Assembly: GCA_037190845.1 (NCBI GenBank)
Contig: JBBCJI010000019.1
Coordinates: 62,001-126,000 of the forward strand
DNA length: 64,000 nucleotides
From: JBEBVQ01 sp037190845
GTDB taxonomy: Bacteria; Bacteroidota; Bacteroidia; Chitinophagales; Chitinophagaceae
Direction: 5' to 3'
Part shown: positions 8,833 through 18,447 of the stretch, in pieces
How positions within the stretch are numbered: the first letter of the stretch is position 1
Layout of the letters: each line of letters begins with the position of its first letter
Position numbers and translations under genes: made by a program
The notes under the pieces: generated by a model
The model's database searches: none
Seen by the model: the letters and a program-made list of their open reading frames with translations, nothing else
Told to the model about the DNA's origin: nothing

Positions 8833-11800
8833 TTAAAGTTCGGAATCATTTCTGTGTTTTTTATCACGCGTATGACGGTATTTTTTTCCACTATCCGAAG
8901 GAAGCCGGAAAGTCAACGTAATAATGGATCCTGTTCCGGGGACGGCATCAATGTACAAACGGCCATGTATCCTTTCTGCACGCACCTGCATATTACTGAT
9001 TCCGTGCCCTTTTCGTACACCGTGTATATCAAATCCTTTGCCGTTATCACTGAGTTTCAGTTGCAGCACATCTTTGTCCTTCAGCAACACCTCCAGGTTC
9101 ACCTGTGTAGCGTCTGCATATTTCAGGCAATTATTTAAGGCCTCTTTAAAGATCATGGTCAGGTTGCGGCTTATATCAAGGGGAAGCCTGTTTTGCTTCA
9201 TCCGTTCGTCTGTGCCGGTAAAAGAAAATTCTATATCCGTATCCTGGAATAATTCAACCCCGACGTCGCGGATACGATGCAGTATCTCATACAGATTACC
9301 ATTAGAAGGCTGCAGAGACCAGAGAATATCTCTTGTTCCGCTGTATAATTGTGCCGTATTATCCTGTATCTGCTCAATAATACGGAAAAGATCAGGAGCC
9401 GGGTTACCTATCTTGGTCTTCAGGATATTCGCCAATACATTGATACGGGTAAGCCTGTTACCTACTTCATCGTGAAAATCTTCTGCCGTACGTTCCCTCA
9501 CTTTATCCTGCTCTTCCCTGCGCAGCTTTTCAAGAAACCTTTGCCGGTTTTGCTTCCGTTTGTTGGCAGCATACTGCAGAATGATACCAAGCAGCATAAA
9601 TCCAGCCAGCACAAGCAGCGTGAAAAGGTTCGTTTTATGAAAAGGAGCTATTATCTCAAAAGTGTAATGAAGCTCTCTGATGGTTTCATCATTTCCCGCA
9701 ATACACTGTACTATAAAATCGTATTTCCCGGGAGGTAAGGCAGAATAAGTAACCGAGCTTACCGGCGACCAGTTAGACCAGGGGGCTTCCAGCCCGTTCA
9801 TCATGTAGCGGTAGCGCAACTGGTCATGTCCGCTCAATGATATGGCGTGAAAGTTAAAGGTGACATTATTCTGCCGGTAAGGCAAGCGCAAATGATACGG
9901 TACAGAATACCAGGCATCGGTACTGTCGTAATAACTGGTATCGGAAATATGTTCGCCAAATACCTTTACCGATTGCATTACAATACTCACCGGAGCCGCA
10001 TTGGTGAGCTTCGATACGGGATTGTAATGCAGCGCGCCGTTTGTAGTACCAAACCAGATGCTTCCGTCAGGCATTTTATGCACTGCATTGTGATTACTTT
10101 CCATCCCGGTAACACCTTGCTCTTTCCCGTAAGAGTAGATAACAGGCATGCTGTCTTTAAAGCTGATACGATGTATCCCAAAACCTGTTCCTGCCCATAT
10201 ATCTCCATCATCTCCGACGATAATATTATAGATAAAATCCGAACGCAATCCGTTTTGCTGACCATAGGTAGCAACCCTCCTGGTATCAAGGTCATAAGAA
10301 ATAATACCGTTGTCACTGGTACCGATCCACAACTCTCTTCCACGGAGTGTAAAACATTGTGGAAGCGCATTGTCTACTGCAGTATTGGTAATGAAAGGAT
10401 GAACACCATTCCCATCATACATTTTAATTCCGGCGCTTGTTGCGATCAGCAGGCTGTCTCTCCCGACAAGGATAAAAGATTTGGCAGTCACAGCCTCCAG
10501 AGGTAATTGCATAAACGTATCCTGCTCCAATACGGCAGCACTGTTTGCATAGCCAACCCAAAGATGATTTTTATTATCGGCGTATAGTGCGAGAACTGTT
10601 CCGGTCAGAGACCTGGATCCCGGAAGCATCACTGGTTTCAAGCCCCGATGGTCATACCGCCATAAGCCTATGCCGCGGGTTCCGATCCACAATTCATTCC
10701 CGTTACGCACTGCCAGCGCTGTAATAGCAGGCATCATACGATTCGGGAAAGGTATATTCCTGATCGTTCTGTCATAATACTCGTACAGACCGGCATCATA
10801 TGTCCCCAGGTAAACCCTGCCTGCTTTATCTGCCGACACGCTGGTTACCTGCGCGCTGGGCAATCCCATACTTTCATCGAGTCCGGTAAACAGCGCTCCG
10901 GAAAAACGGAATACCCCTTGTCCGTCGGAAGCCAGCCAGACATTTCCCTCTGTGTCCGTAAGCAGCTCCGGGAAATTATTATTGCTCAGACCATTCCATT
11001 TGTTGTAATACTGAAATGAAGAATCTCTGAAGCGTAATACACCGCTGCTGGTTCCGATCCAATAATAATTCCGGTCATCTTCCGTCATACTCAATAATGC
11101 CGGAAAGACCGACAGGCTGTAGCCCGCCACCTTATACTCTGCAACAGCGTCTTCAGTAATGTAATATAAACCACTATTCGTAAGCACCCATATACGTCCC
11201 CCGCGATCCTTATACAATCGTGTTATGTATGGTATACTACCGCCCTTTTTTTCCAGGGCACGCTCTTTTCTGCTGTTCTTTTCAATCCATAATATCCGAC
11301 CGGCGGCGGTAGCCAGCCAGACACCATTACGATCCGGCAGCAGGGAGGTAACCATAATGCTATCCGGAAGATTGAAAGCCGCACTTTTTCCGTCTTTTAT
11401 CGAATAGATCTTACCGGCAGCAATACACCAGGCTGTACCATCTTCCGCCATACGGATTGTATTGACTGTATTCGCACCGGGATTATCGGAAGTGGAGAAT
11501 GTAAAATGCTGCATTTCCCGGCCGGAAAACCGTGTAACACCGGCAGTGGAACCGATCCATATATTTCCTGTTGAATCCGCGGCAAGCGCACGTATCGCAT
11601 TACTGGTCAACCCGTCCCGGACAGTGTAATTAGTAAAGCTGTGTCCGTCATAACGGGAAAGCCCACCCAAGGTACCGATCCAGAGATGACCATACCTGTC
11701 CTGCACCATACAGTCGGGCTGCGATTGTATCAATCCGTCCTCAATGTTCAGATTATAAAACGGAACACGCTGCGCAACGCTTATCCACGGGATGCAACTC

Positions 11801-11871
11801 AGCAAAAGCAGTGACAGGGCATATGCAGCCAACCACATCGCATCATATCTGTTATTCATGAACGGGCACAT
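8833..11871 (-). CDS. Reg_prop/Y_Y_Y sensor histidine kinase
   Basis: About 1010 residues; start ATG 11871 or the in-frame ATG 11859 (MNNRYDAMW), which gives a cleaner signal anchor. Seen: hydrophobic N-terminus (export), about fourteen Reg_prop beta-propeller repeats marked by DRYGHLWIGT-like and NIWIGS motifs (about 30-640), a Y_Y_Y domain (PGKYDFIVQC, about 700-750), one membrane span (about 760-780), HisKA_3 with phospho-His near residue 800 in DFHDEVGNRL, and HATPase with KEALNNCLKYA and DNGKGFD. Established: two propellers plus Y_Y_Y form an extracytoplasmic sensor, often of glycans. Upstream of and co-transcribed with the response regulator. Confidence 0.92.
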   Translation of the reverse strand: MCPFMNNRYDAMWLAAYALSLLLLSCIPWISVAQRVPFYNLNIEDGLIQSQPDCMVQDRYGHLWIGTLGGLSRYDGHSFTNYTVRDGLTSNAIRALAADSTGNIWIGSTAGVTRFSGREMQHFTFSTSDNPGANTVNTIRMAEDGTAWCIAAGKIYSIKDGKSAAFNLPDSIMVTSLLPDRNGVWLATAAGRILWIEKNSRKERALEKKGGSIPYITRLYKDRGGRIWVLTNSGLYYITEDAVAEYKVAGYSLSVFPALLSMTEDDRNYYWIGTSSGVLRFRDSSFQYYNKWNGLSNNNFPELLTDTEGNVWLASDGQGVFRFSGALFTGLDESMGLPSAQVTSVSADKAGRVYLGTYDAGLYEYYDRTIRNIPFPNRMMPAITALAVRNGNELWIGTRGIGLWRYDHRGLKPVMLPGSRSLTGTVLALYADNKNHLWVGYANSAAVLEQDTFMQLPLEAVTAKSFILVGRDSLLIATSAGIKMYDGNGVHPFITNTAVDNALPQCFTLRGRELWIGTSDNGIISYDLDTRRVATYGQQNGLRSDFIYNIIVGDDGDIWAGTGFGIHRISFKDSMPVIYSYGKEQGVTGMESNHNAVHKMPDGSIWFGTTNGALHYNPVSKLTNAAPVSIVMQSVKVFGEHISDTSYYDSTDAWYSVPYHLRLPYRQNNVTFNFHAISLSGHDQLRYRYMMNGLEAPWSNWSPVSSVTYSALPPGKYDFIVQCIAGNDETIRELHYTFEIIAPFHKTNLFTLLVLAGFMLLGIILQYAANKRKQNRQRFLEKLRREEQDKVRERTAEDFHDEVGNRLTRINVLANILKTKIGNPAPDLFRIIEQIQDNTAQLYSGTRDILWSLQPSNGNLYEILHRIRDVGVELFQDTDIEFSFTGTDERMKQNRLPLDISRNLTMIFKEALNNCLKYADATQVNLEVLLKDKDVLQLKLSDNGKGFDIHGVRKGHGISNMQVRAERIHGRLYIDAVPGTGSIITLTFRLPSDSGKKYRHTRDKKHRNDSEL

Positions 11872-12055
11872 CGCTTTCGTGAAGTTATGTTTTAATCGTC
11901 AAAGAAAATACCGGAAGATGATCAAAATCCGGATACCGGGCAAATAAATCCCCCGCTATCTAACCCGTATTTCCGGGCTCTTTGCTTCAAATCCCCCGTT
12001 CCGGGGGGAATTGCGGATACGACTGGCAGATACATTTGTCAGACAAACTTTTTTT

Positions 12056-14500
12056 ATGAAAAGATTCATGTACCTCATGCTGCAATACCTGCTGACTGTA
12101 ACAGCAGCTTACGCCGCAGAGAAAGAAGGAGTGATTACCGGAAAAGTACAGGATGAACAAGGCGTGTCTCTGCCGGGCGCGCATATCCTGCTGCGTGCCG
12201 CGGCCACCGGCATACCGGTTAAGGTGGATGTAACAGACGGAAATGGATCTTTTTTCCTCGAAGCACCGGCAGACAGCGTTTATGAACTTTCTATAACCAT
12301 AACCGGCATGCAAAGCCATACACAACAGGTAACGCTGCATGCAGATACCGTTAACATACCGGTTATTACCATGAAACCGGAAAGCCGGACGCTGGAGCAG
12401 GTTACCGTACGTGCGCAAAAGCCTATGATAGAAGTGCAGGCCGATAAGATCGTAGTGAATGTGGAAAACAGCATCCTGAGCACAGGCGCATCTGCGCTGG
12501 AAGTCCTGGGGCGCTCGCCAGGCGTACGGGTAGATCAGAACGACCAGATCAGCCTTAAAGGAAGGCCCGGCGTAACGATCATGATAGACGGCCGGATCAT
12601 GCCGGTATCCGGAACCGACCTCGCCAATCTACTTAAAAGCATGCCCTCTGCTTCGGTGGAAAAGATCGAGATCATCAGCAATCCCGGTGCACGGTATGAT
12701 GCCGCAGGCACTGCGGGGATCATCAATATCCGCACAAAGAAAGACCAGCGCATGGGCGTAAACGGCAGCGTGCAGGCTTCCTATATACAAGGCATCTATC
12801 CCAAAGCCGTCGCAGGAGGTACGCTGAGCTATCGCAATAAAAAAGTGAGCCTGTACACAAATTATAATTACAGCTACCGCTATTGGTTTAATCATTTAAT
12901 GCTGGACCGCCGGTTCTATGATACTGCCACGGGACGGCAATTATTCCGGTATGACCAGGATAATACTTCTCTGTTTGACTTCAGTAATCACACCGGCGCC
13001 CTGGGACTGGATTACCGTATATCAAAAAATACGGCCACCGGTTTTGCCTTCAACGGGGGAACGAATCATTTTAACCCGAAAGCAGACAATGCTTCAAGGG
13101 CGCTCGGACCTTCGGATGAGCTGCTATACTATTTCAATACTACGGGCAAGCACCGGAACCGGTACTATAATGCGGCAACTAACGTGTACCTGCGGCACAC
13201 TTTTGATGATAAAGGAAAGGAGCTGAGTATGGATGCCGATTACGCGGTATATGCCAACAACAGCCGCCAGCAGTTCATTACCAGATACACGACTGCAGCA
13301 GGTGATGCGTATCAGCCGGATTACCTGCTCAAAAGTGATCTTACCGGACTGACACAGATACGTTCGTTCAAAGCCGATTATATCAGTCCTCTGCCACAGG
13401 ATTACCAATTGGAGACCGGCATTAAGACAAGTTATGTAACGGCGGATAATGAGCCGTTATTCTATGAAATGCAGCAAAATGTTTATGAGCTGGATACAAA
13501 ACGCAGCAATCACTTTCTCTACAACGAAAATATTAATGCTGCCTACATGAATGTAAAAAGGGACAAAGAAAAATGGGGAATACAACTGGGCCTCCGTGGG
13601 GAGCATACCAACGCCGACTGGCAGCAAAAAACAACCGGGCAGCAGTATGATACCAGTTACATACAGCTTTTCCCTTCCATTGCGATACAGCGCCATATCA
13701 CACAGCAACACGACCTGGGTCTGACGCTCAGCCGCCGCATCGAACGGCCCAACTACCAGCAATTGAACCCTTTTAAATTTTTTATTGACAAGACCACCTA
13801 CCGGGAGGGATACCCGTATCTGAAGCCTGCCTTATCCTATATGGCAGAGCTGTCCCATACATTCAAGCAGAAATTCATCACTACGCTTACCTACAGTATC
13901 ACGGACAATGTGATCACCGAGGTAATACAACCCAGCGACCATGAGGATTCCGTTACGGTACAAACACACAAGAACCTTCGCAGAATGACATTCCTGGGTA
14001 TCAGCGGCGCCTATTCCCTACAAGTCGCCAAATGGTGGACAAATGTTACCGGAGTCAATGCCTATTATGCATTTTACGAAGGATTTATTGCCAACACCAA
14101 CCTGCGTAACGGTAAGCCTACATTTGATCTGAACACTAATAATTCGTTCATGCTACCGGCAGGTTTTTCCGCAGAACTTGGTTTCTGGTACCAGGCAAGA
14201 CAGATATATGGCTTCATGGATGTACAACCTGTATGGATGCTGAATGCAGGCATCCAGCGACACTTCCTGGACAAACAGGCTACCGTCCGGCTGAACATAC
14301 AGGATATTTTCTGGACAAGCTATCCCAAAGCCACTTCTACATATACCGGCTATCAGGAGGATTTTGTAGCGGTACGGGATACAAGACAAGCCACCATTTC
14401 ATTTACCTATCGCTTCGGCAATAAATCAGTTGGCACACTGCGACAAAGGAGTGGCGGTGCCGAAGAAGAGAAACGACGGGCGGGTACGGGGAATGCGTGA
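12056..14500 (+). CDS. Outer-membrane beta-barrel protein, TonB-receptor-like with carboxypeptidase-regulatory-like domain
   Basis: About 814 residues from ATG 12056 (MKRFMYLMLQYLL); a longer in-frame ATG at 12011 would put 15 odd residues before the signal peptide. Seen: signal peptide ending AYAA, CarboxypepD_reg-like domain (GVITGKVQDEQGVSLPGAHI), plug-like region (EVLGRSPGVRVDQNDQISLKG, IEIISNPGARYDAAGTAGIINI) and a long barrel ending FTYRFG. Established: the family (OMP_b-brl_3/TonB-linked) sits in the outer membrane, often taking up peptides or metallophores. There is no SusD partner next door. Divergent from the sensor kinase at 11871, so possibly its target. Confidence 0.88.
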   Translation: MKRFMYLMLQYLLTVTAAYAAEKEGVITGKVQDEQGVSLPGAHILLRAAATGIPVKVDVTDGNGSFFLEAPADSVYELSITITGMQSHTQQVTLHADTVNIPVITMKPESRTLEQVTVRAQKPMIEVQADKIVVNVENSILSTGASALEVLGRSPGVRVDQNDQISLKGRPGVTIMIDGRIMPVSGTDLANLLKSMPSASVEKIEIISNPGARYDAAGTAGIINIRTKKDQRMGVNGSVQASYIQGIYPKAVAGGTLSYRNKKVSLYTNYNYSYRYWFNHLMLDRRFYDTATGRQLFRYDQDNTSLFDFSNHTGALGLDYRISKNTATGFAFNGGTNHFNPKADNASRALGPSDELLYYFNTTGKHRNRYYNAATNVYLRHTFDDKGKELSMDADYAVYANNSRQQFITRYTTAAGDAYQPDYLLKSDLTGLTQIRSFKADYISPLPQDYQLETGIKTSYVTADNEPLFYEMQQNVYELDTKRSNHFLYNENINAAYMNVKRDKEKWGIQLGLRGEHTNADWQQKTTGQQYDTSYIQLFPSIAIQRHITQQHDLGLTLSRRIERPNYQQLNPFKFFIDKTTYREGYPYLKPALSYMAELSHTFKQKFITTLTYSITDNVITEVIQPSDHEDSVTVQTHKNLRRMTFLGISGAYSLQVAKWWTNVTGVNAYYAFYEGFIANTNLRNGKPTFDLNTNNSFMLPAGFSAELGFWYQARQIYGFMDVQPVWMLNAGIQRHFLDKQATVRLNIQDIFWTSYPKATSTYTGYQEDFVAVRDTRQATISFTYRFGNKSVGTLRQRSGGAEEEKRRAGTGNA

Positions 14501-14501
14501 T

Positions 14502-14603
14502 AATTTGAAAATTTGGGAATGTACTAATTTGAAAATGCACATGACATGGCGAATATCATGCCTATCAATTCTCTCATTTTCAAATTTTCAAATTTTCAAA
14601 TTC
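14502..14603. repeat. Intergenic palindrome, AATTTGAAAAT type
   Basis: Left arm carries AATTTGAAAATTTG and AATTTGAAAATG; right arm is CATTTTCAAATTTTCAAA and on, with three tandem TTTTCAAA units. It lies between two convergent genes. The right arm supplies the last codons (ENLKI) and TGA stop of the decarboxylase gene that ends at 14580. Confidence 0.75.
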
Positions 14604-15617
14604 CGACATCCCCAGCCACTGTATCGCATTATCATACAAAAGCTGCTGCTGCTGTGCAGGTGTAAAGCCCGTTTCCCGGATCAGCTTGCCGGGTGCATGC
14701 TCACCGAGTGGGAAGGGATAATCGCTGCCCATACATATCTTGTCGCCGCCGATCACATCCACGATATAGTGCAACGCTTTCGGATCATGCACCAGGGCGT
14801 CAATCCAGAACCGGCCGAGATAATCGCGGGGATTTATATTGTTATCAACAGCACAGAGATCGGGGCGGACATTAAATCCATGCTCTATTCTTCCGATGGT
14901 AAAGGGGAAGCTCCCGCCACCATGCGCAAAGGCAACCCGCAGCTTTGGAAATTTTTCAAACACACCTCCGAAGATCATAGATGCGATGGCCCGCGCCGTT
15001 TCTGCCGGCATACCTACCAGCCAGGGTAGCCAGTATTTTGCCATATCCTTTTGGCCCATCATCTCCCAGGGATGCACAAACAAACAACATCCCAGTTCCT
15101 CTGCCGCTGCCCAGAAAGGCAGAAACCGCTCATCGCTCAGATTCGTCCCGTTAATGTTGGATCCGATCTCCAGCCCGGGCATCTTCAACTCTTTTACGCA
15201 ACGCTCCATTTCCTTTATGGCAAGATCAACATCCTGGAGCGGAACGGTACCAATGCCTATAAACCGCTCCGGGTAGAGTGTCACGCATTGTGCAATATGG
15301 TCGTTGAAAAAACGGGCGGTCTCATAGCCATGCTCCGGCTTCGCCCAGTAATTAAACAGCACCGGGATAGTGGAGAGCACCTGCAATCCTACCTCAGTCA
15401 TGTCCATCTCCTTCAGCCGCACTGCCGGGTCCCAGCAGTTCTGCTCCACCTCACGAAACACTTTGTCGCCTTTGATCATCCGCGCACAGCAGGGCTTATG
15501 ATGCTCCAGGTGGATAAATTCGCCATATCCGAACTTCTGAAACCAGTTCGGAATATGCTCTGGCATAATGTGGGTATGGATATCTATGGAGTGATGATGT
15601 GAGTGGGTAGTGGGCAT
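14580..15617 (-). CDS. ACMSD-type amidohydrolase (aminocarboxymuconate-semialdehyde decarboxylase)
   Basis: About 345 residues from ATG 15617 (MPTTHSHHHSIDIHTH). The frame is open to 15710, but those codons come from an intergenic palindrome. Seen: metal-binding HxH in IDIHTHIMP, FVHPWEMMG, VAFAHGGGSFPFTIGR and the metal Asp in MGSDYPFPLG. Established: the amidohydrolase-2 / ACMSD family uses one divalent metal to decarboxylate 2-amino-3-carboxymuconate semialdehyde in kynurenine / 3-hydroxyanthranilate breakdown. The upstream thiolase on the same strand fits an aromatic-degradation operon. A related decarboxylase (for example of gamma-resorcylate) remains possible, though the FNYWAKPEHG and GLEIGSNINGTNL segments favour ACMSD. 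Confidence 0.85.
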   Translation of the reverse strand: MPTTHSHHHSIDIHTHIMPEHIPNWFQKFGYGEFIHLEHHKPCCARMIKGDKVFREVEQNCWDPAVRLKEMDMTEVGLQVLSTIPVLFNYWAKPEHGYETARFFNDHIAQCVTLYPERFIGIGTVPLQDVDLAIKEMERCVKELKMPGLEIGSNINGTNLSDERFLPFWAAAEELGCCLFVHPWEMMGQKDMAKYWLPWLVGMPAETARAIASMIFGGVFEKFPKLRVAFAHGGGSFPFTIGRIEHGFNVRPDLCAVDNNINPRDYLGRFWIDALVHDPKALHYIVDVIGGDKICMGSDYPFPLGEHAPGKLIRETGFTPAQQQQLLYDNAIQWLGMSEFENLKI

Positions 15618-15620
15618 ATC

Positions 15621-15713
15621 ATTTGAAAATTTGGGAATTTGAAAATGTGACGGATGTGTTGGATGTGGGAAATGTGATGGCATATTTGTCACATCCAACA
15701 CATCCGTCACATT
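15621..15713. repeat. Intergenic palindrome, GATGTGTTGGATGTG type
   Basis: Perfect 24-bp arms at 15644-15667 and 15690-15713, separated by 22 bases, preceded by an AATTTGAAAAT-type half. The arm is made of GATGTG words (GACGGATGTGTTGGATGTG). It lies between the thiolase and the decarboxylase genes, which run the same way. Confidence 0.85.
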
Positions 15714-15719
15714 AATGCA

Positions 15720-16916
15720 TTATACTCCTTCATAAATAATCGCGGCGCCCTGTCCCACCCCGATGCACATCGTGGCCAGCCCATAGCGTGCGCCACGGCG
15801 TTTCATTTCGTACAGCAAAGTGGTGGAGATACGTGCGCCGCTACATCCCAGCGGATGACCGAGCGCTATAGCGCCGCCGTTGACATTCACCTTCGCGGGG
15901 TCCAATCCCAGATCGCGGATACAGGCAATGCTTTGTGAAGCAAACGCTTCATTCAGCTCCACCAGATCCAGGTCTTTTACTTCAAGCCCTGCACGCTGCA
16001 ATGCCTTTTGTGAAGCAGGCACCGGCCCTACGCCCATAATTGACGGATCTACACCGGCAACAGCCATTGATTTTATTTTAGCAAGTGGCTGCAGGCCGTA
16101 TTTTTTTACGGCAGCCTCTGATACAAGCAGGAGCGCTGCCGCGCCATCATTCACACCGCTTGAGTTAGCCGCAGTTACTGTTCCGTCTTTTTTAAAGGCT
16201 GGCTTCAACGCCGCCAGTTTTTCCATGGGCGACTGCCGCGGATGTTCGTCAGCGCTCACTACAGATGTTTTTCCCTTTCCAAGATCTATCGTCACCGGTA
16301 ATATCTCATCTGTAAACCTCCCGGCAGCAACCGCTGCAGCATATTTTTCCTGGCTGCCGAACGCAAAGGCGTCCTGCTCTTCGCGGGATATCTGCCAGCG
16401 TTCTGCAACGTTTTCCGCCGTTTCTCCCATGGAATAGGGATAATACAGTTCGCTCAGCCTTTTATTAATAAATCGCCAGCCGATCGTAGTATCAAATATT
16501 TCCGCACTGCGGGAAAAGACCGTTTCGGCCTTACCCATAACGAAAGGCGCCCGGCTCATACTCTCGACGCCCCCGGCAATGTATATATCGCCGTCTCCGC
16601 ACATGATAGCACGGGAGGCATCCATGATTGCCTGCAAACCGGATGCACAGAGGCGGTTAACGGTATTCCCGCCGACCGTTACGGGCAGGCCCGCCAGCAG
16701 GACGGCCATACGCGCTACATCCCGGTTGTCTTCCCCGGCCTGGTTAGCTGCGCCGGCAATCACGTCCTCTATGGCACCTGCATCCACCTGAGGATTACGT
16801 TCTACCAGGGCTTTGATCACATATGCCAACATATCGTCGGGACGTACGGAAGAAAGACTGCCGCCGTACTTTCCAATCGGTGTACGAAGCGCATCTACAA
16901 CATAAACGGTATTCAT
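15720..16916 (-). CDS. Acetyl-CoA acyltransferase, 3-oxoadipyl-CoA thiolase type
   Basis: About 398 residues from ATG 16916 (MNTVYVVDALRTPIGKYGG). Seen: active-site Cys90 in NRLCASGLQA, GGVESMSRAPFVMGK, acid/base His in ALGHPLGCSG and second Cys in MCIGVGQGAAIIYE. Established: thiolase II fold, cleaving 3-oxoacyl-CoA with CoA. The segments GAANQAGEDNRDVARM and TTIGWRFIN are typical of the PcaF/PaaJ branch (3-oxoadipyl-CoA thiolase), which makes succinyl-CoA plus acetyl-CoA in aromatic catabolism. This agrees with the neighbouring ACMSD-like gene, but FadA-like substrate use cannot be excluded. Confidence 0.88.
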   Translation of the reverse strand: MNTVYVVDALRTPIGKYGGSLSSVRPDDMLAYVIKALVERNPQVDAGAIEDVIAGAANQAGEDNRDVARMAVLLAGLPVTVGGNTVNRLCASGLQAIMDASRAIMCGDGDIYIAGGVESMSRAPFVMGKAETVFSRSAEIFDTTIGWRFINKRLSELYYPYSMGETAENVAERWQISREEQDAFAFGSQEKYAAAVAAGRFTDEILPVTIDLGKGKTSVVSADEHPRQSPMEKLAALKPAFKKDGTVTAANSSGVNDGAAALLLVSEAAVKKYGLQPLAKIKSMAVAGVDPSIMGVGPVPASQKALQRAGLEVKDLDLVELNEAFASQSIACIRDLGLDPAKVNVNGGAIALGHPLGCSGARISTTLLYEMKRRGARYGLATMCIGVGQGAAIIYEGV

Positions 16917-16975
16917 GAAAAGAACTGTATTAATATTTTTAATGATTAAATTTGACTGCAAAGTTACAAGATACC

Positions 16976-17473
16976 ATGAAGGAAACACTGCTTCAACTGG
17001 CACGATATAATATATGGGCCAATAAACGCATTATGGAAACGATGCTCCGGCTCGATGACGCCATCCTCGATCAGGAGATCGCAAGCAGCTTCCCTTCGCT
17101 CCGGCGTACCGCCTATCATATGTGGAGCGCCGAATTCATATGGCTGCAGCGACTGCAGCTTGTGGAAAACCCTGTCTGGATTGAGACTGTTTTCAAGGGA
17201 AATGTACAGGAAGCTTTTGCGGAATGGGAGCAGGTATCGAAGTCATTGCTGCAGTTTGTTGAGCGGCAATATAATGATCACAGCCTGGAACACGTACTTC
17301 AATATTACAACAGTAAAAAAGAGCCGTTTAAAAACCCGGTATACAGCATTCTGCAGCATGTGTTCAATCATGCCACCTATCATCGCGGACAACTGGTGAC
17401 CATGTTGCGCCAGGCCGGCATTACAAAAATACCGGCAACAGATATGATCGTGTTTATCAGACAAAAGAAATAA
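16976..17473 (+). CDS. DinB family protein
   Basis: About 165 residues from ATG 16976 (MKETLLQLARYNIW); an upstream in-frame ATG at 16952 is less likely. Seen: four-helix-bundle pattern with metal-ligand histidines in AYHMWSAEFIW and FNHATYHRGQLVTMLRQ. Established: DinB/YfiT superfamily, metal-dependent, often a thiol transferase, with many members of unknown substrate. Divergent from the thiolase gene; the roughly 60-base spacer must hold both promoters. Role unknown. Confidence 0.85.
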   Translation: MKETLLQLARYNIWANKRIMETMLRLDDAILDQEIASSFPSLRRTAYHMWSAEFIWLQRLQLVENPVWIETVFKGNVQEAFAEWEQVSKSLLQFVERQYNDHSLEHVLQYYNSKKEPFKNPVYSILQHVFNHATYHRGQLVTMLRQAGITKIPATDMIVFIRQKK

Positions 17474-17477
17474 ATGT

Positions 17478-17553
17478 CCCCATTTGAAAATGAGTATAAT
17501 ACCTGCAATAGCATGGACATTTTCAAATTAGCACATTTTCAAATTTTCAAATT
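17478..17553. repeat. Intergenic palindrome, AATTTGAAAAT type
   Basis: Left half CATTTGAAAATG; right half ATTTTCAAATTAG then CATTTTCAAATTTTCAAATT. Lies between convergent genes (DinB and the barrel protein) and touches the stop of the latter. Confidence 0.7.
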
Positions 17554-18250
17554 AATACCGTTCCGGCCATTTTACCATACGCAGGTATACACGGAACGTA
17601 AGGATCGTCTGCAGCATTTTCCCCTGCAGCAGCAGGTTTTCCGTATTGGTGCTTGTAGAAAACGTGTAGTCTAAAGGATCCTCATAAAAACTCAGCGGTG
17701 TATATATAAAACGCAGGTTAAAACTGGCAGGAACGATCAGACGGGACTGCCAGTCGACACCTGCGCCCACCACCGGCATCCATCGGCTGGTATTCCTGTC
17801 GAGCCCACCACCAGGGATATCCACCCGGTCCATTGCCGCATAACCGGAATGATCATAAAAACCGGCGCCGATCTGCATAAACGGCATGATGATATTATGT
17901 TCATCCACGGAAACATGTATTCCGCTGCCGATCATCACAATACTTTGCATCATCTGATAGGCGGCACGGCTTTCATATCCTTCCGGGACCGGGAACTTTA
18001 CCCGGAGCGATCCCATACTGATATCCAGCATGGCATCAAAACTCTGGCCCGTCTGATAACGCAACCCGATGACCGTTTGCACGCCCAGTTCAAACGGCCA
18101 CTCATTTTTATAGCGTGTAACCGCTTTATCGCGCAGAAATGCATCATACCCCACTCCTGCTCCGAGAAATCCATATAAAGTCTGTGCAGTGGCCGGTGTG
18201 TAGAACATGCTACCCCCCAGCAGCAAGATTAAAATCCTGTAATATCTCAT
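17552..18250 (-). CDS. Predicted outer-membrane beta-barrel protein
   Basis: 232 residues. Seen: signal peptide 1-22 ending ATAQ; alternating hydrophobic strands with aromatic girdles; internal repeats of glycine-aromatic motifs (GFLGAGVGYDAF, QIGAGFYDHSGY, PVVGAGVDWQSR); last strand ILTFRVYLRMVKWPERY. Established: OmpA-like/porin-family small barrels of Bacteroidota look like this. No enzymatic motif. Function unknown; located in the outer membrane by inference. Confidence 0.7.
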   Translation of the reverse strand: MRYYRILILLLGGSMFYTPATAQTLYGFLGAGVGYDAFLRDKAVTRYKNEWPFELGVQTVIGLRYQTGQSFDAMLDISMGSLRVKFPVPEGYESRAAYQMMQSIVMIGSGIHVSVDEHNIIMPFMQIGAGFYDHSGYAAMDRVDIPGGGLDRNTSRWMPVVGAGVDWQSRLIVPASFNLRFIYTPLSFYEDPLDYTFSTSTNTENLLLQGKMLQTILTFRVYLRMVKWPERY

Positions 18251-18309
18251 GCTACTATAAAACGATATTTCCTCCTGATTATTTCAGGGTGCAAGATAAA
18301 GATCAAATC

Positions 18310-18375
18310 AATGTGATAGATGTGTTAGATGTGACGGATGTGTTTATCGCACATCTATCACATCCAACACATCTT
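18310..18375. repeat. Intergenic palindrome, GATGTG type
   Basis: Left arm GATGTGTTAGATGTGACGG; right arm CACATCTATCACATCC and ACACATC. Arms match at about 21 of 24 positions. It is the same word family as the palindrome at 15644-15713. It lies between divergent genes (barrel protein at 18250 and ABC-F at 18448), so it need not be a terminator here. Confidence 0.7.
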
Positions 18376-18447
18376 TAAACAAGCTGAAAGTTAAAATATC
18401 ACATAATTCCCCGTTCCCCGGCGTATTTTTGCGCTTTCATTCAGTCC

